This document shows, one piece after another, positions 17,357 to 27,000 of a stretch of 64,000 nucleotides of DNA; within the stretch, counting starts at the first letter, position 1, and each line of letters opens with the position of its first letter. The position numbers and the translations under genes were made by a program. Source of the stretch: Pengzhenrongella frigida (GTDB lineage: Bacteria > Actinomycetota > Actinomycetes > Actinomycetales > Cellulomonadaceae); the NCBI RefSeq assembly GCF_004168625.1, contig NZ_SDWW01000002.1:62001-126000 (forward strand), given 5' to 3'. The notes below the pieces were generated by a model, which saw only the letters and a list, made by a program, of their open reading frames with translations, searched no databases and was not told where the DNA came from.

Positions 17357-19249
17357 ATGAGAAGAGAAACTCCGTTGGCTGCCACACCCCGCCGGTCCAG
17401 GCCTATCCGGACGCTGGTGACGTTCGCCGTCATCACCGCCGCCTTGTTCGGTTCGCTCGTCGCGGGGACGTTCCTGTCCGACGCGACGATGACGCCGAAG
17501 CTTGCCCTCGACCTCGAGGGCGGGACGCAGCTGATCCTCAAGCCGGTCGCCACCGGGGACACCGAGATCACGAGCGAGACGATCGCCGAGGCGATCCGGA
17601 TCATCCGTCAGCGGGTCGACTCGTCGGGTGTGGCCGAGGCGGAGATCACCAGCCAGGGCGGCAGCAACATCGTCGTCGCGCTGCCCGGCACCCCGGACAA
17701 GGCGACGCTCGACCTCGTGCGCACCTCGGCGCAGATGCGGTTCCGTCCCGTGCTCGCCATCGGCGCACCCGCGGTGGTCGAACCGGCCGCCGACGCCACG
17801 CCGATCACGCCCAAGGCGGCACCGGACTCGCCGAGCGACGCCGCGTACTACGTCACCGATGCGGTCCTCGCCGAGTTCAACGCGCTCGACTGCGCTGACC
17901 CGGCGAACCTCGCGGGCGGGGAGAGCGGCGCGGATGACGCGGCGTTCGTCACCTGCGACGCCGACGGCACCGCCAAGTACATCCTCGGTCCGGTCGAGAT
18001 CCAGGGGAACGAGATCAGCACGGCCAACTCGGGGCAGCGCACGTCGCCGTCCGGCGCGGTCACCGGCGAGTGGGTCGTGAACATCGAGTTCACGAGCGAC
18101 GGTCGCCCGGTCTTCCGCGACGTGACCACCCGGTTGCAGGCCCTGACCTCGCCGCAGAACCAGTTCGCGATGGTGCTCGACGGCCTCGTGATCTCGGCGC
18201 CGTCCCTGGCTCCCGGCGTCATCATCTCGGACGGCAAGGCGGAGATCTCCGGCACGTTCACCCGGGTGACCGCTGCCTCGCTCGCCAACCAGCTCAACTT
18301 CGGTGCGCTGCCGCTCACCTTCCAGGTGCAGAGCGAAGAGCAGATCTCGGCGACCCTGGGGTCCGAGCAGCTCCAGAAGGGGCTGCTTGCCGGCCTGATC
18401 GGGCTCCTGCTCGTGGTGGTCTACTCGCTCTTCCAGTACCGCGCCCTCGGTCTGGTCACGGTCGCGTCCCTCGTGATCTCCGCCGTGCTGGTCTACGGCG
18501 TGATCACGCTGCTCTCCTGGTTGCAGGGCTACCGCCTGAGCCTGCCCGGGGTCGCGGCCCTGATCGTCGCGATCGGGATCATCGCGGACTCCTTCATCGT
18601 CTACTTCGAACGTGTCCGGGACGAGCTGCGCGACGGTCGCAGCCTCGTCGGTGCCGTCGACAAGGGCTGGGATCGTGCGCGCCGCACGATCCTCGCGTCC
18701 GACGCCGTCAACTTCCTCGCGGCGATCGTGCTGTACTTCCTCGCCGTCGGCGGGGTTCGCGGGTTCGCGTTCACCCTCGGGCTGACCACGATCATCGACC
18801 TCGTGGTGGTGTTCCTGTTCACGCATCCGGTGATGCTGCTCCTGGCGCGCACCAAGTTCTTCGGTGAGGGTCACAAGTTCTCCGGGCTCGACCCGCGCCG
18901 GCTCGGTGCGACCGGACCGCGGTACGCCGGCCGGGGTAAGGTCTCCGCGCCCTCGAGCGCCGCGAGCCCGGGTGCTGCGCCGTCGGACGATCAGCCGCAC
19001 GACACGCTGCTCGACGCCCCCGTGCCGGTCGGCGCGCGCGTCGCCGGTGGATTCGGGGACGACTCCCCGCGGCAGACGATCGCCGAGCGCCGCGCAGCCC
19101 AGCGCGCCGCGGAGCTCGGGGATGCCGAGGACGGCGCGACCGACCCGGCCGACGCGAGCCCGAGCGCCGGTACGACGTCGGCCGATGGGCCGCCGACCGG
19201 CGACCCGGCCGCGCCGACCGATCCGAGCACCGAGAGGAACGAGTCCTGA
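17357..19249 (+). CDS. secD: Protein translocase subunit SecD
   Basis: Membrane subunit that uses proton motive force to help pull proteins through SecYEG. The 630-residue protein has one N-terminal helix, a large extracellular P1 region including LALDLEGGTQLIL, and five C-terminal helices with the conserved GLLGLLLVV, FQYRALGL and LIVAIGIIADSFIVYFERVRDE segments. The last 120 residues form an Ala/Pro/Asp-rich cytoplasmic tail with no known domain, as in other actinobacteria. The stop overlaps the secF start by one base, so the pair is translationally coupled. Confidence 0.95.
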   Translation: MRRETPLAATPRRSRPIRTLVTFAVITAALFGSLVAGTFLSDATMTPKLALDLEGGTQLILKPVATGDTEITSETIAEAIRIIRQRVDSSGVAEAEITSQGGSNIVVALPGTPDKATLDLVRTSAQMRFRPVLAIGAPAVVEPAADATPITPKAAPDSPSDAAYYVTDAVLAEFNALDCADPANLAGGESGADDAAFVTCDADGTAKYILGPVEIQGNEISTANSGQRTSPSGAVTGEWVVNIEFTSDGRPVFRDVTTRLQALTSPQNQFAMVLDGLVISAPSLAPGVIISDGKAEISGTFTRVTAASLANQLNFGALPLTFQVQSEEQISATLGSEQLQKGLLAGLIGLLLVVVYSLFQYRALGLVTVASLVISAVLVYGVITLLSWLQGYRLSLPGVAALIVAIGIIADSFIVYFERVRDELRDGRSLVGAVDKGWDRARRTILASDAVNFLAAIVLYFLAVGGVRGFAFTLGLTTIIDLVVVFLFTHPVMLLLARTKFFGEGHKFSGLDPRRLGATGPRYAGRGKVSAPSSAASPGAAPSDDQPHDTLLDAPVPVGARVAGGFGDDSPRQTIAERRAAQRAAELGDAEDGATDPADASPSAGTTSADGPPTGDPAAPTDPSTERNES

Positions 19250-20355
19250 TGGCCTCCGGATTCGCCCAGTGGGGCAACGACCTGCACACCGGTCGCAAGT
19301 CGTACAACATCGTCGGACGCCGTCGTACCTGGTACGGCATCGCGATCTTGGCGGTGCTCGCCTCGGTCCTCCTGCTCAGCGTGAAGGGGCTCAACCCGGG
19401 CATCGAGTTCCGGGGGGGATCGCAGTTCACGATCTCCGGGGCCTCATCGATCGAGCAGCAGCCCGCCATCGACGCGGTCGCGTCCATCGCCCCTGCGGAG
19501 TCGCCGCGGGTCTCCTCGATCGGCAGCTCCGCGGTGCGGGTGCAGACCGCGGAGCTCACCACGGACGAGGTCGCCGCGGTCCGGGACGCCCTCGCGGTCG
19601 CCTACGACGTGCCGGTGGAGGACGTGGCGAGCTCGTTCATCGGACCGTCCTGGGGTGCGGACGTGTCGAGCAAGGCCATCACCGGCCTGATCGTGTTCCT
19701 GGTCCTGGTGTCGGTCGTCATGACGATCTACTTCCGTGCCTGGCGGATGGCGGCGGCGGCGCTGATCGCGCTGGGCAACGACCTCATCCTCACCGTCGGC
19801 GTGTACGCGCTCATCGGCTGGGAGGTCACGCCCGCGACGGCGATCGGTTTCCTGACGATCCTCGGCTACTCGATCTACGACACCGTCGTGGTGTTCGACA
19901 AGGTGCGCGAGAACACGGCCGGGGTGCTGGACCAGTCCCGGTCCACCTACGCCGAGCTGGCCAACCTTGCGGTCAACCAGACGCTCGTGCGGTCGATCAA
20001 CACGTCCGTCGTCGCGTTGCTCCCGGTCAGCGCGATCCTGTTCGTCGGGACGTTCATCCTCGGCGCGGGTACGTTGCGCGACATCTCGCTCGCGCTGTTC
20101 GTCGGGATGTTCGTCGGCACGTTCTCGTCGATCTTCCTGGCGACGCCCCTCGAGGTGACCTTCCGTGAGCGTGAGCCGCGGATGCTCGCGCACACGAAGA
20201 AGATCCACGAGCTGCGGGCCGCGGCCGCGGCCGTCGGCACCCCCACCGAGGCCGGTGCGCTGGCGGGCGTCGCGGCGTACGGTGCGCACCTGCTGCCGGG
20301 TCAGCACCAGGGCACGGCGGCGCAGCCGAAGCGCCGCAAGTCCGGGAAGAAGTAG
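19249..20355 (+). CDS. secF: Protein translocase subunit SecF
   Basis: Partner of SecD, 368 residues, six membrane helices. The N-terminal cytoplasmic segment is followed by the first helix, the GIEFRGGSQF motif typical of SecF, and the C-terminal block TILGYSIYDTVVVFDKVREN. The tail is basic (QPKRRKSGKK). ATG overlaps the secD stop. apt follows after 4 bases. Confidence 0.95.
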   Translation: MASGFAQWGNDLHTGRKSYNIVGRRRTWYGIAILAVLASVLLLSVKGLNPGIEFRGGSQFTISGASSIEQQPAIDAVASIAPAESPRVSSIGSSAVRVQTAELTTDEVAAVRDALAVAYDVPVEDVASSFIGPSWGADVSSKAITGLIVFLVLVSVVMTIYFRAWRMAAAALIALGNDLILTVGVYALIGWEVTPATAIGFLTILGYSIYDTVVVFDKVRENTAGVLDQSRSTYAELANLAVNQTLVRSINTSVVALLPVSAILFVGTFILGAGTLRDISLALFVGMFVGTFSSIFLATPLEVTFREREPRMLAHTKKIHELRAAAAAVGTPTEAGALAGVAAYGAHLLPGQHQGTAAQPKRRKSGKK

Positions 20356-20359
20356 ACCG

Positions 20360-20938
20360 GTGGCTGATGACGTGCTGACAACTGGCGGTCCGGTGCTGAC
20401 CGAGCGGATGGTGCTCAGCGACCTGTGCGCGCGGCTCATCCGCGACGTCCCGGACTATCCGGAACCCGGGGTCGTCTTCAAGGACATCACCCCGCTGCTG
20501 GTCAACGGACCCGCGTTCGCGGCCGTGATCAAGCACCTCGCCGACATCGCGCGGGCGGCCGGCGGGATCGATCTCGTGGCTGGGATGGAGGCGCGCGGGT
20601 TCATCATCGGTGCGCCCGTCGCGACGGAACTCGGCATCGGCTTCGTGCCGGTGCGCAAGGCGGGCAAGCTGCCCGGAGTCACGATGGAGGCGTCGTACGA
20701 CCTGGAGTACGGGTCCGCGACGGTCGAGCTGCTCCCGGACACGATCGCGCCGGGTTCACGCGTGCTGATCGTCGACGACGTGCTTGCCACCGGTGGTACC
20801 GCTGCGGCCACGGCGTCGCTGATCGAGCAGGCGGGCGGCATCGTCGTCGGGCTCGCGTTCCTGCTCGAGCTGACCTTTCTGCCGGGGCGTTCGCGGCTCG
20901 CGGGCCGACCGGTGGATGTCATTCTCTCCGTCGACTGA
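20360..20938 (+). CDS. apt: Adenine phosphoribosyltransferase
   Basis: Salvages adenine to AMP with PRPP. The 192-residue protein shows YPEPGVVFKDITPLL, MEARGFIIGAPVA and the PRPP-binding loop VLIVDDVLATGGTA. The GTG at 20360 lies 4 bases after secF and gives the family length; upstream frame-open sequence is inside secF. The secDF-apt-rel order is conserved in actinobacteria. Its last codons and stop fall inside the first unit of a tandem palindromic repeat (20930-21056). Confidence 0.94.
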   Translation: MADDVLTTGGPVLTERMVLSDLCARLIRDVPDYPEPGVVFKDITPLLVNGPAFAAVIKHLADIARAAGGIDLVAGMEARGFIIGAPVATELGIGFVPVRKAGKLPGVTMEASYDLEYGSATVELLPDTIAPGSRVLIVDDVLATGGTAAATASLIEQAGGIVVGLAFLLELTFLPGRSRLAGRPVDVILSVD

Positions 20939-21056
20939 CGGGAAATGATCAGTCGACTGACGGGAAATGATCAGTCGACTGACGGGAGATAGTCAGTCGA
21001 CTGACGGGAGATAGTCAGTCGACTGACGGGAAATCGTCAGTCGACTGACGGGTACC
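20930..21056. repeat. 22-bp tandem repeat with palindromic core, between apt and rel
   Basis: Five full copies of a 22-base unit beginning GTCGACTGACGGGA (20930, 20952, 20974, 20996, 21018) and a partial sixth (21040). Each junction forms CAGTCGACTG, a perfect palindrome, extended to 14 bases (GTCAGTCGACTGAC) where the preceding unit ends in GTCA. Copies differ at only a few positions (AAATGAT, AGATAGT, AAATCGT). The first unit contains the apt stop codon; the last lies about 110 bases before rel. It could be a multimeric protein-binding site, a set of stem-loops in the apt message, or both. Confidence 0.9.
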
Positions 21057-21166
21057 GCCCTCCGCTGACGTGCACCGCTCTCGCCGGGCGCGTGTCCCGT
21101 TTCCTGTTCTGGCCCCCCACAGCCGTAAACTTGAGACTTGGCACGTCACGGGCTGGGGGAGGTCGA

Positions 21167-23518
21167 ATGAGCGAGAACACGCAGACAGCGGCGCAGGACG
21201 CTGTCGACCCCGCCCTGCCGGTCGAGGTGCCCCCGACGGCGAGTCGCGTGCGGTCGCGCCTGGTCCGGTTCGGCACCCGGAACAGCGGCACGACGCCGGC
21301 CCTCGAGCCGCTCATGCAGGCCATCCGGACGAACTATCCCAAGGCCGACTTCGCCGCCGTCGAGCAGGCCTATGCGGTGGCCGAGCGCGCCCACCGGGGG
21401 CAGATGCGCAAGAGCGGCGATCCCTACATCACCCACCCGGTCGCCGTCGCGACGATCCTGGCCGAGCTCGGCATGACGACGCAGACCCTCGTGGCGGCGT
21501 TGCTGCACGACACGGTCGAGGACACCGACTACTCCCTGGACCAGCTCCGCAAGGACTTCGGGCCCGAGGTCGCGATGCTGGTCGACGGTGTCACGAAGCT
21601 CGACAAGGTGACCTACGGCGACGCGGCCCAGGCCGAGACCGTGCGCAAGATGGTCGTGGCGATGTCCCGCGACATCCGCGTGCTGGTCATCAAGCTGGCC
21701 GACCGCCTGCACAACGCCCGGACCTGGAAGTTCGTCGCCCCGGCGTCGGCGGAGCGCAAGGCCCGCGAGACGCTCGAGATCTACGCGCCGCTGGCTCACC
21801 GGCTCGGGATGAACACGATCAAGTGGGAGCTCGAAGACCTCTCGTTCATGACGCTCTACCCCAAGGTCTACGACGAGATCGTGCACCTCGTGACGGAGCG
21901 GGCACCCGCACGCGAGGAGTACCTCGCGATCGTGCGTGACCAGGTCGGCAGCGACCTGCGCACGGCCAAGATCAAGGCGGTCGTGACCGGCCGGCCGAAG
22001 CACTACTACTCGATCTACCAGAAGATGATCGTGCGCGGCCGCGACTTCGCGGACATCTACGACCTCGTCGGGGTGCGCGTTCTGGTGGACTCGGTGCGGG
22101 ACTGTTACGCGGCGCTCGGCGCCCTGCACGCGCGGTGGAACCCGGTCCCCGGCCGGTTCAAGGACTACATCGCGATGCCGAAGTTCAACCTCTACCAGTC
22201 GTTGCACACGACCGTGATCGGCCCCGGCGGCAAGCCCGTCGAGATCCAGATCCGCACCCACGACATGCACCGGCGCGCGGAGTACGGCGTCGCGGCGCAC
22301 TGGAAGTACAAGGAGTCGGCCAAGAGCGCCGGGCAGACGACGGACGCTGCGGGCAACGACATGGCGTGGCTGCGCCAGCTCGTCGACTGGCAGAAGGAGA
22401 CCGCCGACCCGTCGGAGTTCCTGGACTCGCTGCGTTTCGAGATCGCCGGCGCGGAGGTCTACGTCTTCACCCCGAAGGGGCAGGTGATGGCGCTGCCCGC
22501 CGGGTCCACCCCGGTCGACTTCGCCTACGCGGTGCACACCGAGGTGGGCCACCGCACGATGGGTGCGCGGGTCAACGGTCGCCTCGTCCCGCTCGACTCC
22601 ACCCTCGACAACGGCGACGTCATCGAGGTCCTCACCTCGAAGTCCGAGACCGCCAGCCCCAGCCGCGACTGGCTCGTGTTCGTCAAGAGCCCGCGCGCGC
22701 GGAACAAGATCCGGCAGTGGTTCTCCAAGGAGCGCCGCGAGGAGGCCATCGAGCACGGCAAGGACGCGCTCACGAAGGCCCTGCGCAAGCAGAACCTGCC
22801 GCTGCAGCGGCTGCTCTCGCACGACTCGCTCGTCGCGCTCGCGCACGAGATGCGCCGGCAGGACGTCTCGTCGCTCTACGCCGCGATCGGTGAGGGGCAG
22901 GTCTCGGCCGCCGCCGTCGTCCAGCGGCTCGTGCAGTCGATGGGGATCGAGCCCGGCGACGAGGAGGACCTGGTCCAGACCGACGGACCGGGCCGCACCA
23001 ACCGCCGGGTCCGCACGGGCGACCCGGGCGTCGTCGTGAAGGGTGTCGACGACATCTGGGTCAAGCTGGCCCGGTGCTGCACGCCGGTCCCGGGCGACGA
23101 GATCATGGGGTTCGTCACCCGCGGGTCCGGCGTGAGCGTGCACCGGACCGACTGCGTGAACGTCGAGGGGCTGCGGGCGCAGCCGGAGCGGCTGGTCGAG
23201 GTCGAGTGGACCCAGGGCGGTACCTCGATGTTCCTGGTGCAGATCCAGGTCGAGGCGCTCGACCGGAGCCGGCTGCTGTCGGACGTGACGCGGGTCCTGT
23301 CCGACTCGCACGTCAACATCCTGTCCGCGAGCGTGTCCACCTCACGGGACCGGGTCGCGATGTCGAAGTTCATCTTCGAGATGGCCGAGCCCGGGCACCT
23401 TGCATCGGTGCTCGCCGCGGTTCGCAAGGTGGAAGGCGTCTTCGACGTCTACCGGCTGACCGGGTCGCGCGCGGACGTCGAGCACGCGGCGACTCTGGCC
23501 TCGTCCGACCCGACCTGA
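21167..23518 (+). CDS. rel: Bifunctional (p)ppGpp synthetase/hydrolase
   Basis: Long RelA/SpoT homologue that makes and degrades the stringent-response alarmone. 783 residues with, in order: an HD hydrolase domain with intact HDTVEDTDY (so hydrolysis is expected), the synthetase domain ([50 protein letters not shown]), a TGS domain ([19 protein letters not shown]), a Cys-containing zinc-finger region ([20 protein letters not shown]) and a C-terminal ACT domain. The ATG at 21167 is chosen because GGGGAGG lies just upstream; an upstream in-frame ATG at 21092 is less likely. The repeat array lies directly upstream. Confidence 0.96.
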   Translation: MSENTQTAAQDAVDPALPVEVPPTASRVRSRLVRFGTRNSGTTPALEPLMQAIRTNYPKADFAAVEQAYAVAERAHRGQMRKSGDPYITHPVAVATILAELGMTTQTLVAALLHDTVEDTDYSLDQLRKDFGPEVAMLVDGVTKLDKVTYGDAAQAETVRKMVVAMSRDIRVLVIKLADRLHNARTWKFVAPASAERKARETLEIYAPLAHRLGMNTIKWELEDLSFMTLYPKVYDEIVHLVTERAPAREEYLAIVRDQVGSDLRTAKIKAVVTGRPKHYYSIYQKMIVRGRDFADIYDLVGVRVLVDSVRDCYAALGALHARWNPVPGRFKDYIAMPKFNLYQSLHTTVIGPGGKPVEIQIRTHDMHRRAEYGVAAHWKYKESAKSAGQTTDAAGNDMAWLRQLVDWQKETADPSEFLDSLRFEIAGAEVYVFTPKGQVMALPAGSTPVDFAYAVHTEVGHRTMGARVNGRLVPLDSTLDNGDVIEVLTSKSETASPSRDWLVFVKSPRARNKIRQWFSKERREEAIEHGKDALTKALRKQNLPLQRLLSHDSLVALAHEMRRQDVSSLYAAIGEGQVSAAAVVQRLVQSMGIEPGDEEDLVQTDGPGRTNRRVRTGDPGVVVKGVDDIWVKLARCCTPVPGDEIMGFVTRGSGVSVHRTDCVNVEGLRAQPERLVEVEWTQGGTSMFLVQIQVEALDRSRLLSDVTRVLSDSHVNILSASVSTSRDRVAMSKFIFEMAEPGHLASVLAAVRKVEGVFDVYRLTGSRADVEHAATLASSDPT

Positions 23519-23534
23519 GCGACGGTCGGGGCCG

Positions 23535-24191
23535 TCAGCGGCCGCGGACGTCGCGCAGCGCCGCCTGCAGGGCGGTGCGCGCCTCAGCGACGCCGCGGTG
23601 ACCGCTGAGGGCGTCCAGTCGGTCCAGGGCGCGGGCCGGGTCGAGGTCCGCGAGCCGCACGAGTCGCTCGATCAGCTCGCCGGGTTCGCCCACCCACCGC
23701 GCGACGTCGATGGCGGTGCGTTCCACGGTCGTCACCCGCAGCGATCCGACGACGACGACATCCTCGGCCGGGAGCACGCACTCGTGCGGCGACCGCAGCG
23801 GGTGCGGGCCCGGGCGGCGCGCCTGTGGTGCGACGAGCACGTCGATCCGCCCGGGCTGCACGCCCCCGGTGTGCAACCAGACGGCCGAGGCGCGCCCGAC
23901 CGCACCGCGCGGCGGGACGAGACCCCGAACCGCGCGGGCTCGGATCTGCGGGGTCGGGGGGCGATCGGCCGGGACCGCGAGGTCCCCCCACACGTGCGTG
24001 GCGAGGCCGTCCCGGAGCAGCGTCTGCCACAGGACCGGGCCGATCTCGCGGAGGTCGAACCACTCGGGCACGGCGGGCGGCGGTCGCGAGATCCACGCCA
24101 GCGCGGTGTTGTTCGGCACGGTCTGGTTCGGCGCGCCCGGACCCAGCGCGGTGCTGCCCCGCGCTGTCTCGCCGATCACCGTCCTGTCCAC
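23535..24191 (-). CDS. AbiEi-like/transcriptional regulator-type protein
   Basis: 218-residue protein convergent with rel. The segment VVVVGSLRVTTVERTAIDVAR followed by helices matches a group of actinobacterial proteins annotated as AbiEi-type (type IV toxin-antitoxin) antitoxin-like or DUF559-neighbour regulators. The usual N-terminal winged-helix domain is not obvious here; the first 50 residues are divergent and proline-rich. There is no adjacent AbiEii-like nucleotidyltransferase toxin, so an active toxin-antitoxin pair is unlikely. I regard it as a solitary, functionally unknown member. Confidence 0.55.
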   Translation of the reverse strand: MDRTVIGETARGSTALGPGAPNQTVPNNTALAWISRPPPAVPEWFDLREIGPVLWQTLLRDGLATHVWGDLAVPADRPPTPQIRARAVRGLVPPRGAVGRASAVWLHTGGVQPGRIDVLVAPQARRPGPHPLRSPHECVLPAEDVVVVGSLRVTTVERTAIDVARWVGEPGELIERLVRLADLDPARALDRLDALSGHRGVAEARTALQAALRDVRGR

Positions 24192-24305
24192 CGGCCCAGC
24201 GTCCCCGTGGAGGGGTGCCGGGCGCCGCTGCCCGGTCGCGTCGTTGTGGACGACGCCGACGGAGGCCGTGGGCTGTGGACGGCGCGCCTGTGCCGCTGAG
24301 ACGAC

Positions 24306-24339
24306 GGAACCCGCGTAGCCGATCGGCTACGCGGGTTCC
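24306..24339 (-). terminator. Hairpin terminator downstream of the DUF349 gene
   Basis: Perfect 15-base arms (24306-24320, 24325-24339) around GATC, 26 bases after the stop of the minus-strand DUF349 gene. No U-tract follows, as is common for actinobacterial terminators. Confidence 0.75.
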
Positions 24340-24364
24340 GGTCCGATGGTTCCGGCGCGATGGT

Positions 24365-26053
24365 TCAGGCGCGGTGGTCGTCCGCCGCGCGCTGCACCTG
24401 GGTGAGCCATGCGCGTCGGGCGTCGAGGGCGACCTGCGCCTCGGCGACCTTGCGCTCGTTGCCCGCAGCCTGTGCGGCGGCCAGGTCGGCCTCCAGACCT
24501 GCGATGGCGGTCTCGAGCTGCGCCGCGGCGCCCTCGGCCCGGGCGCGGGTCTCGGGGTTGCCCCGGGTCCACACGGCCTGGTCGGCGTCCCGGATCGCGG
24601 TCTCGACCGCACGCAGCCGACCCTCGACCCGCTGCACGTCGCCGCGCGGGACCTTGCCGGCGGACTCCCACTTCTCCTGGATGTCGCGCAGCGCCGACTT
24701 GGCCGCGTTGAGATCGGTCACCGGGACCAGCTTCTCGGCCGAGGTGAGCAGCGCCTCCTTGACCTCGAGGTTGGCCGCGAACTCGGTGTCCGTGGCCGCG
24801 GTCGCCGCGTCACGCGCCGCGAAGAACGCGTCCTGCGCCCCGCGGAACCGGGCCCAGAGGGCGTCGTCGTCCTTGCGGCTGGCGCGGCCGGCTGCCTTCC
24901 AGCGGGCCATGAGCTCGCGGTAGGCCGCCGCGGTCGCGCCGAAGTCGGCGCTCTGGGACAGCGCCTCGGCCTCGGCCACGAGGGCCTCCTTGGTCGCCCG
25001 GGCGTCGGCGTTCTTCGTCTCGAGCTCGGCGAAGAAGTGGCGACGCTCGCGGTCGAAGCTCGTGCGCGCGTGGCTGAACCGCTTCCAGAGCGCTTCCTCC
25101 GTCGGGCGGTCGATGCGCGGACCGGAGCGCTGGGCTTCCTTCCACTCGTCGAGCAGGATGCGCAGCTGCTCACCGGCGGGACGCCACTGGATGCGCTCCG
25201 GGTCGGTCGCGGTGATCTTCTCCGCCTGCTCGACGATCAGGGTGCGAGCGGCGACGGCGACCTCCTTCGCCGCGGCGCGCTCGGCCTCGGCGACGGCGCG
25301 GCGTTCGGCCGCGATCCCGCGCAGCGCGTCCAGGCGTGCGCGCAGGCCGTCCAGGTCCCCGACGGCGGCCGGTTCGGCGGCCTCCTCGGTGAGCTTGGCC
25401 AGGGTCTGGTCGATCTCCTTGACGGGCAGGTCCGTGGCACCGAGACGGGCCTCGAACAGCACGACCTTGGCCTTGAGGTCCACATAGCGGCGGACGTAGA
25501 ACGCGAGGGCGTCCTCGGCGGTGGCGCCGGGGTACTGCCCGACGATCCGCTCGCCGGCCGCCTCGGTGACGTGCACCGTGCCGTCGTCGTCCACCCGGCC
25601 GAACGCTCCGGCCGCGGCGGCCTCGGCCGCGTCCAGGGGGGGAGCGACCGGAGCCGCGGCAACCGCGGGAGCGGCACCTTCCGGCGTCGCGGTACCGGGC
25701 ACGGGGGCCTGGGGGGCTCGCGGCATGGGCCGGGGGATCGGGCGCGGCACCGGGCGCGGCGTGGGTGCGGGAGTGGGCTCGGCGGCCTCCGCGACGGGCG
25801 CGGCAACCTCGGCGACGGGCTCGACCACATCGGCGACGGGCTCGACCGCGTCGGCGGTCGGCTCGACCACATCGGTGGCGGGCGCGGCCGGGACGGGCGG
25901 TGCCGGCACTGCGGCGACGGTCGACTCGTCTGGCGCGACCGCGGCGGGCGCGACCTCTTCCGTGACCTCGGGCTGCACTGGCTCGTTCGCTTCGGCCGGC
26001 GACGACACGTTCTCGTCGTCCGCTCCGGTGGCGGTGGTGAAGTTCTCGGTCAC
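24365..26053 (-). CDS. DUF349-domain coiled-coil protein
   Basis: 562 residues. The first 150 are low-complexity Val/Ala/Pro/Glu with repeated short blocks (VEPTADAVEPVADVVEPVAE), then come repeats of the DUF349 three-helix unit, with Trp/Arg-containing motifs such as LMARWKAAGRASRKDDDALWARFRGAQDAFFAARD. The protein is probably an elongated helical bundle; DUF349 proteins have no agreed biochemical role. Its start overlaps the stop of the cyclophilin gene by 4 bases, and the pair is conserved near hisS and rel in actinobacteria, suggesting a joint role. Confidence 0.85.
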   Translation of the reverse strand: MTENFTTATGADDENVSSPAEANEPVQPEVTEEVAPAAVAPDESTVAAVPAPPVPAAPATDVVEPTADAVEPVADVVEPVAEVAAPVAEAAEPTPAPTPRPVPRPIPRPMPRAPQAPVPGTATPEGAAPAVAAAPVAPPLDAAEAAAAGAFGRVDDDGTVHVTEAAGERIVGQYPGATAEDALAFYVRRYVDLKAKVVLFEARLGATDLPVKEIDQTLAKLTEEAAEPAAVGDLDGLRARLDALRGIAAERRAVAEAERAAAKEVAVAARTLIVEQAEKITATDPERIQWRPAGEQLRILLDEWKEAQRSGPRIDRPTEEALWKRFSHARTSFDRERRHFFAELETKNADARATKEALVAEAEALSQSADFGATAAAYRELMARWKAAGRASRKDDDALWARFRGAQDAFFAARDAATAATDTEFAANLEVKEALLTSAEKLVPVTDLNAAKSALRDIQEKWESAGKVPRGDVQRVEGRLRAVETAIRDADQAVWTRGNPETRARAEGAAAQLETAIAGLEADLAAAQAAGNERKVAEAQVALDARRAWLTQVQRAADDHRA

Positions 26054-26817
26054 TGGGTCTCAACTCCCTGGATGGTGACGTCGGTGACAGGGAGGCCATC
26101 GGCCGCGCCCCCCTGGACCCCGGCGTCCGCGACTGCCGTGACGACGTCCAGGCCGGACGTCATGCGGCCGAATACGGTGTAGCCACCCGCTTCATCAGCG
26201 GGAATGGTGGTGTCCTCGTAGACGAGGAAGAACTGGCTGCCCATCGAGCTGCCGTTGCCGCCCTGGCGCGCCATCGCGATCGTCCCGGCCGGATAGGCGT
26301 CGTCGGCGGGGGCGTTCTCGACCGGGCCGAAGCTGTAGCCCGGCCCCCCGGTGCCGTTGGCGCTCAGGTCGCCCGTGCGGGTCGCCGTCGGGTCGCCGCA
26401 CTGCAGCACGGTGATTCCGGTCGCGAGCCGGTGGCACGTCGTGCCGTCGAAGTAGCCCTGTGCGGCCAGGCTCACGAACGACGCGACCGCCTGCGGCGCC
26501 GCGGCGCCATCGAGCTCGACGCCGATGTCACCCGCGGTGGTCGCGATGGTCCCGGTCCAGGTCCGCGCCTGCGCGGCGGACGGGTCGGGCAGCGTGTAGG
26601 TCTGGGTGCCGGCGGCGGGCTCGGCGGCGTCGTCCACGTCGTCGGCGGCGGTGAGGTTCACGGCGAGGGAGACGCCCAGCACGAGCACGAGCACACCGAC
26701 GATCGCGGCGGCCACGGTCCACCGGTGGCGTCGCTGCGCCCGCGTCGAGGAGACGTGCTGCTGGTACCGCTCGTACCGTCGGCGCGCGTTTTCGCGTTCC
26801 CGCTTGTTCGGGGACAA
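26050..26817 (-). CDS. Membrane-anchored cyclophilin-type peptidyl-prolyl isomerase
   Basis: Extracytoplasmic prolyl isomerase. From a TTG at 26817 (GAGGAGG four bases before it) it has 255 residues: a basic cytoplasmic segment (NKRERENARRRYERYQQH), one membrane helix (about residues 34-57) and a cyclophilin domain with FVSLAAQGYFDGTTCHR, GTIAMARQGGNGSSMGSQFF and YTVFGRMTSGLDVV. A longer frame to 26889 exists without a ribosome binding site. Several residues of the classic cyclophilin active site are changed (for example FFLVYED where FFI/CTA is usual), so activity may be modest. Cotranscribed with the DUF349 gene. Confidence 0.87.
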   Translation of the reverse strand: MSPNKRERENARRRYERYQQHVSSTRAQRRHRWTVAAAIVGVLVLVLGVSLAVNLTAADDVDDAAEPAAGTQTYTLPDPSAAQARTWTGTIATTAGDIGVELDGAAAPQAVASFVSLAAQGYFDGTTCHRLATGITVLQCGDPTATRTGDLSANGTGGPGYSFGPVENAPADDAYPAGTIAMARQGGNGSSMGSQFFLVYEDTTIPADEAGGYTVFGRMTSGLDVVTAVADAGVQGGAADGLPVTDVTIQGVETQ

Positions 26818-26878
26818 CTGACCTCCTCGTGCCTCGTGGTGCGGCGTCCTGGCTGGTCGCGCTGCCGGGATCGGGGAC

Positions 26879-26884
26879 AGTCTA
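26879..26884 (-). promoter_or_regulatory. Likely -10 element of the cyclophilin-DUF349 operon
   Basis: TAGACT read on the minus strand, about 60 bases before the TTG start, with GTGACC roughly 15 bases further upstream as a possible -35. Confidence 0.45.
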
Positions 26885-26988
26885 GGCAACGCTGAGCGTG
26901 GTCACGCTGCCCGGCGTCGGCCCGGGGTCACAGTCCGGCATCGAAGGGCGGTCGGCGGCCGGTCGCCGGTCCGCGCCCGCTCAGTCGA

Positions 26989-27000
26989 TAGCCTGACGCG
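26989..27000 (+). promoter_or_regulatory. Possible leaderless promoter of the MBL hydrolase gene
   Basis: TAGCCT (26989-26994) ends 6 bases before the ATG; there is no Shine-Dalgarno sequence. Confidence 0.45.

Noticed and set aside
20930-21056. CRISPR array
   Set aside because: Units are contiguous with no unique spacers, only 22 bp long, and no cas gene is near.
23535-24191. Active type IV (AbiE) toxin-antitoxin pair
   Set aside because: Only an antitoxin-like protein is present; no nucleotidyltransferase toxin gene on either side.
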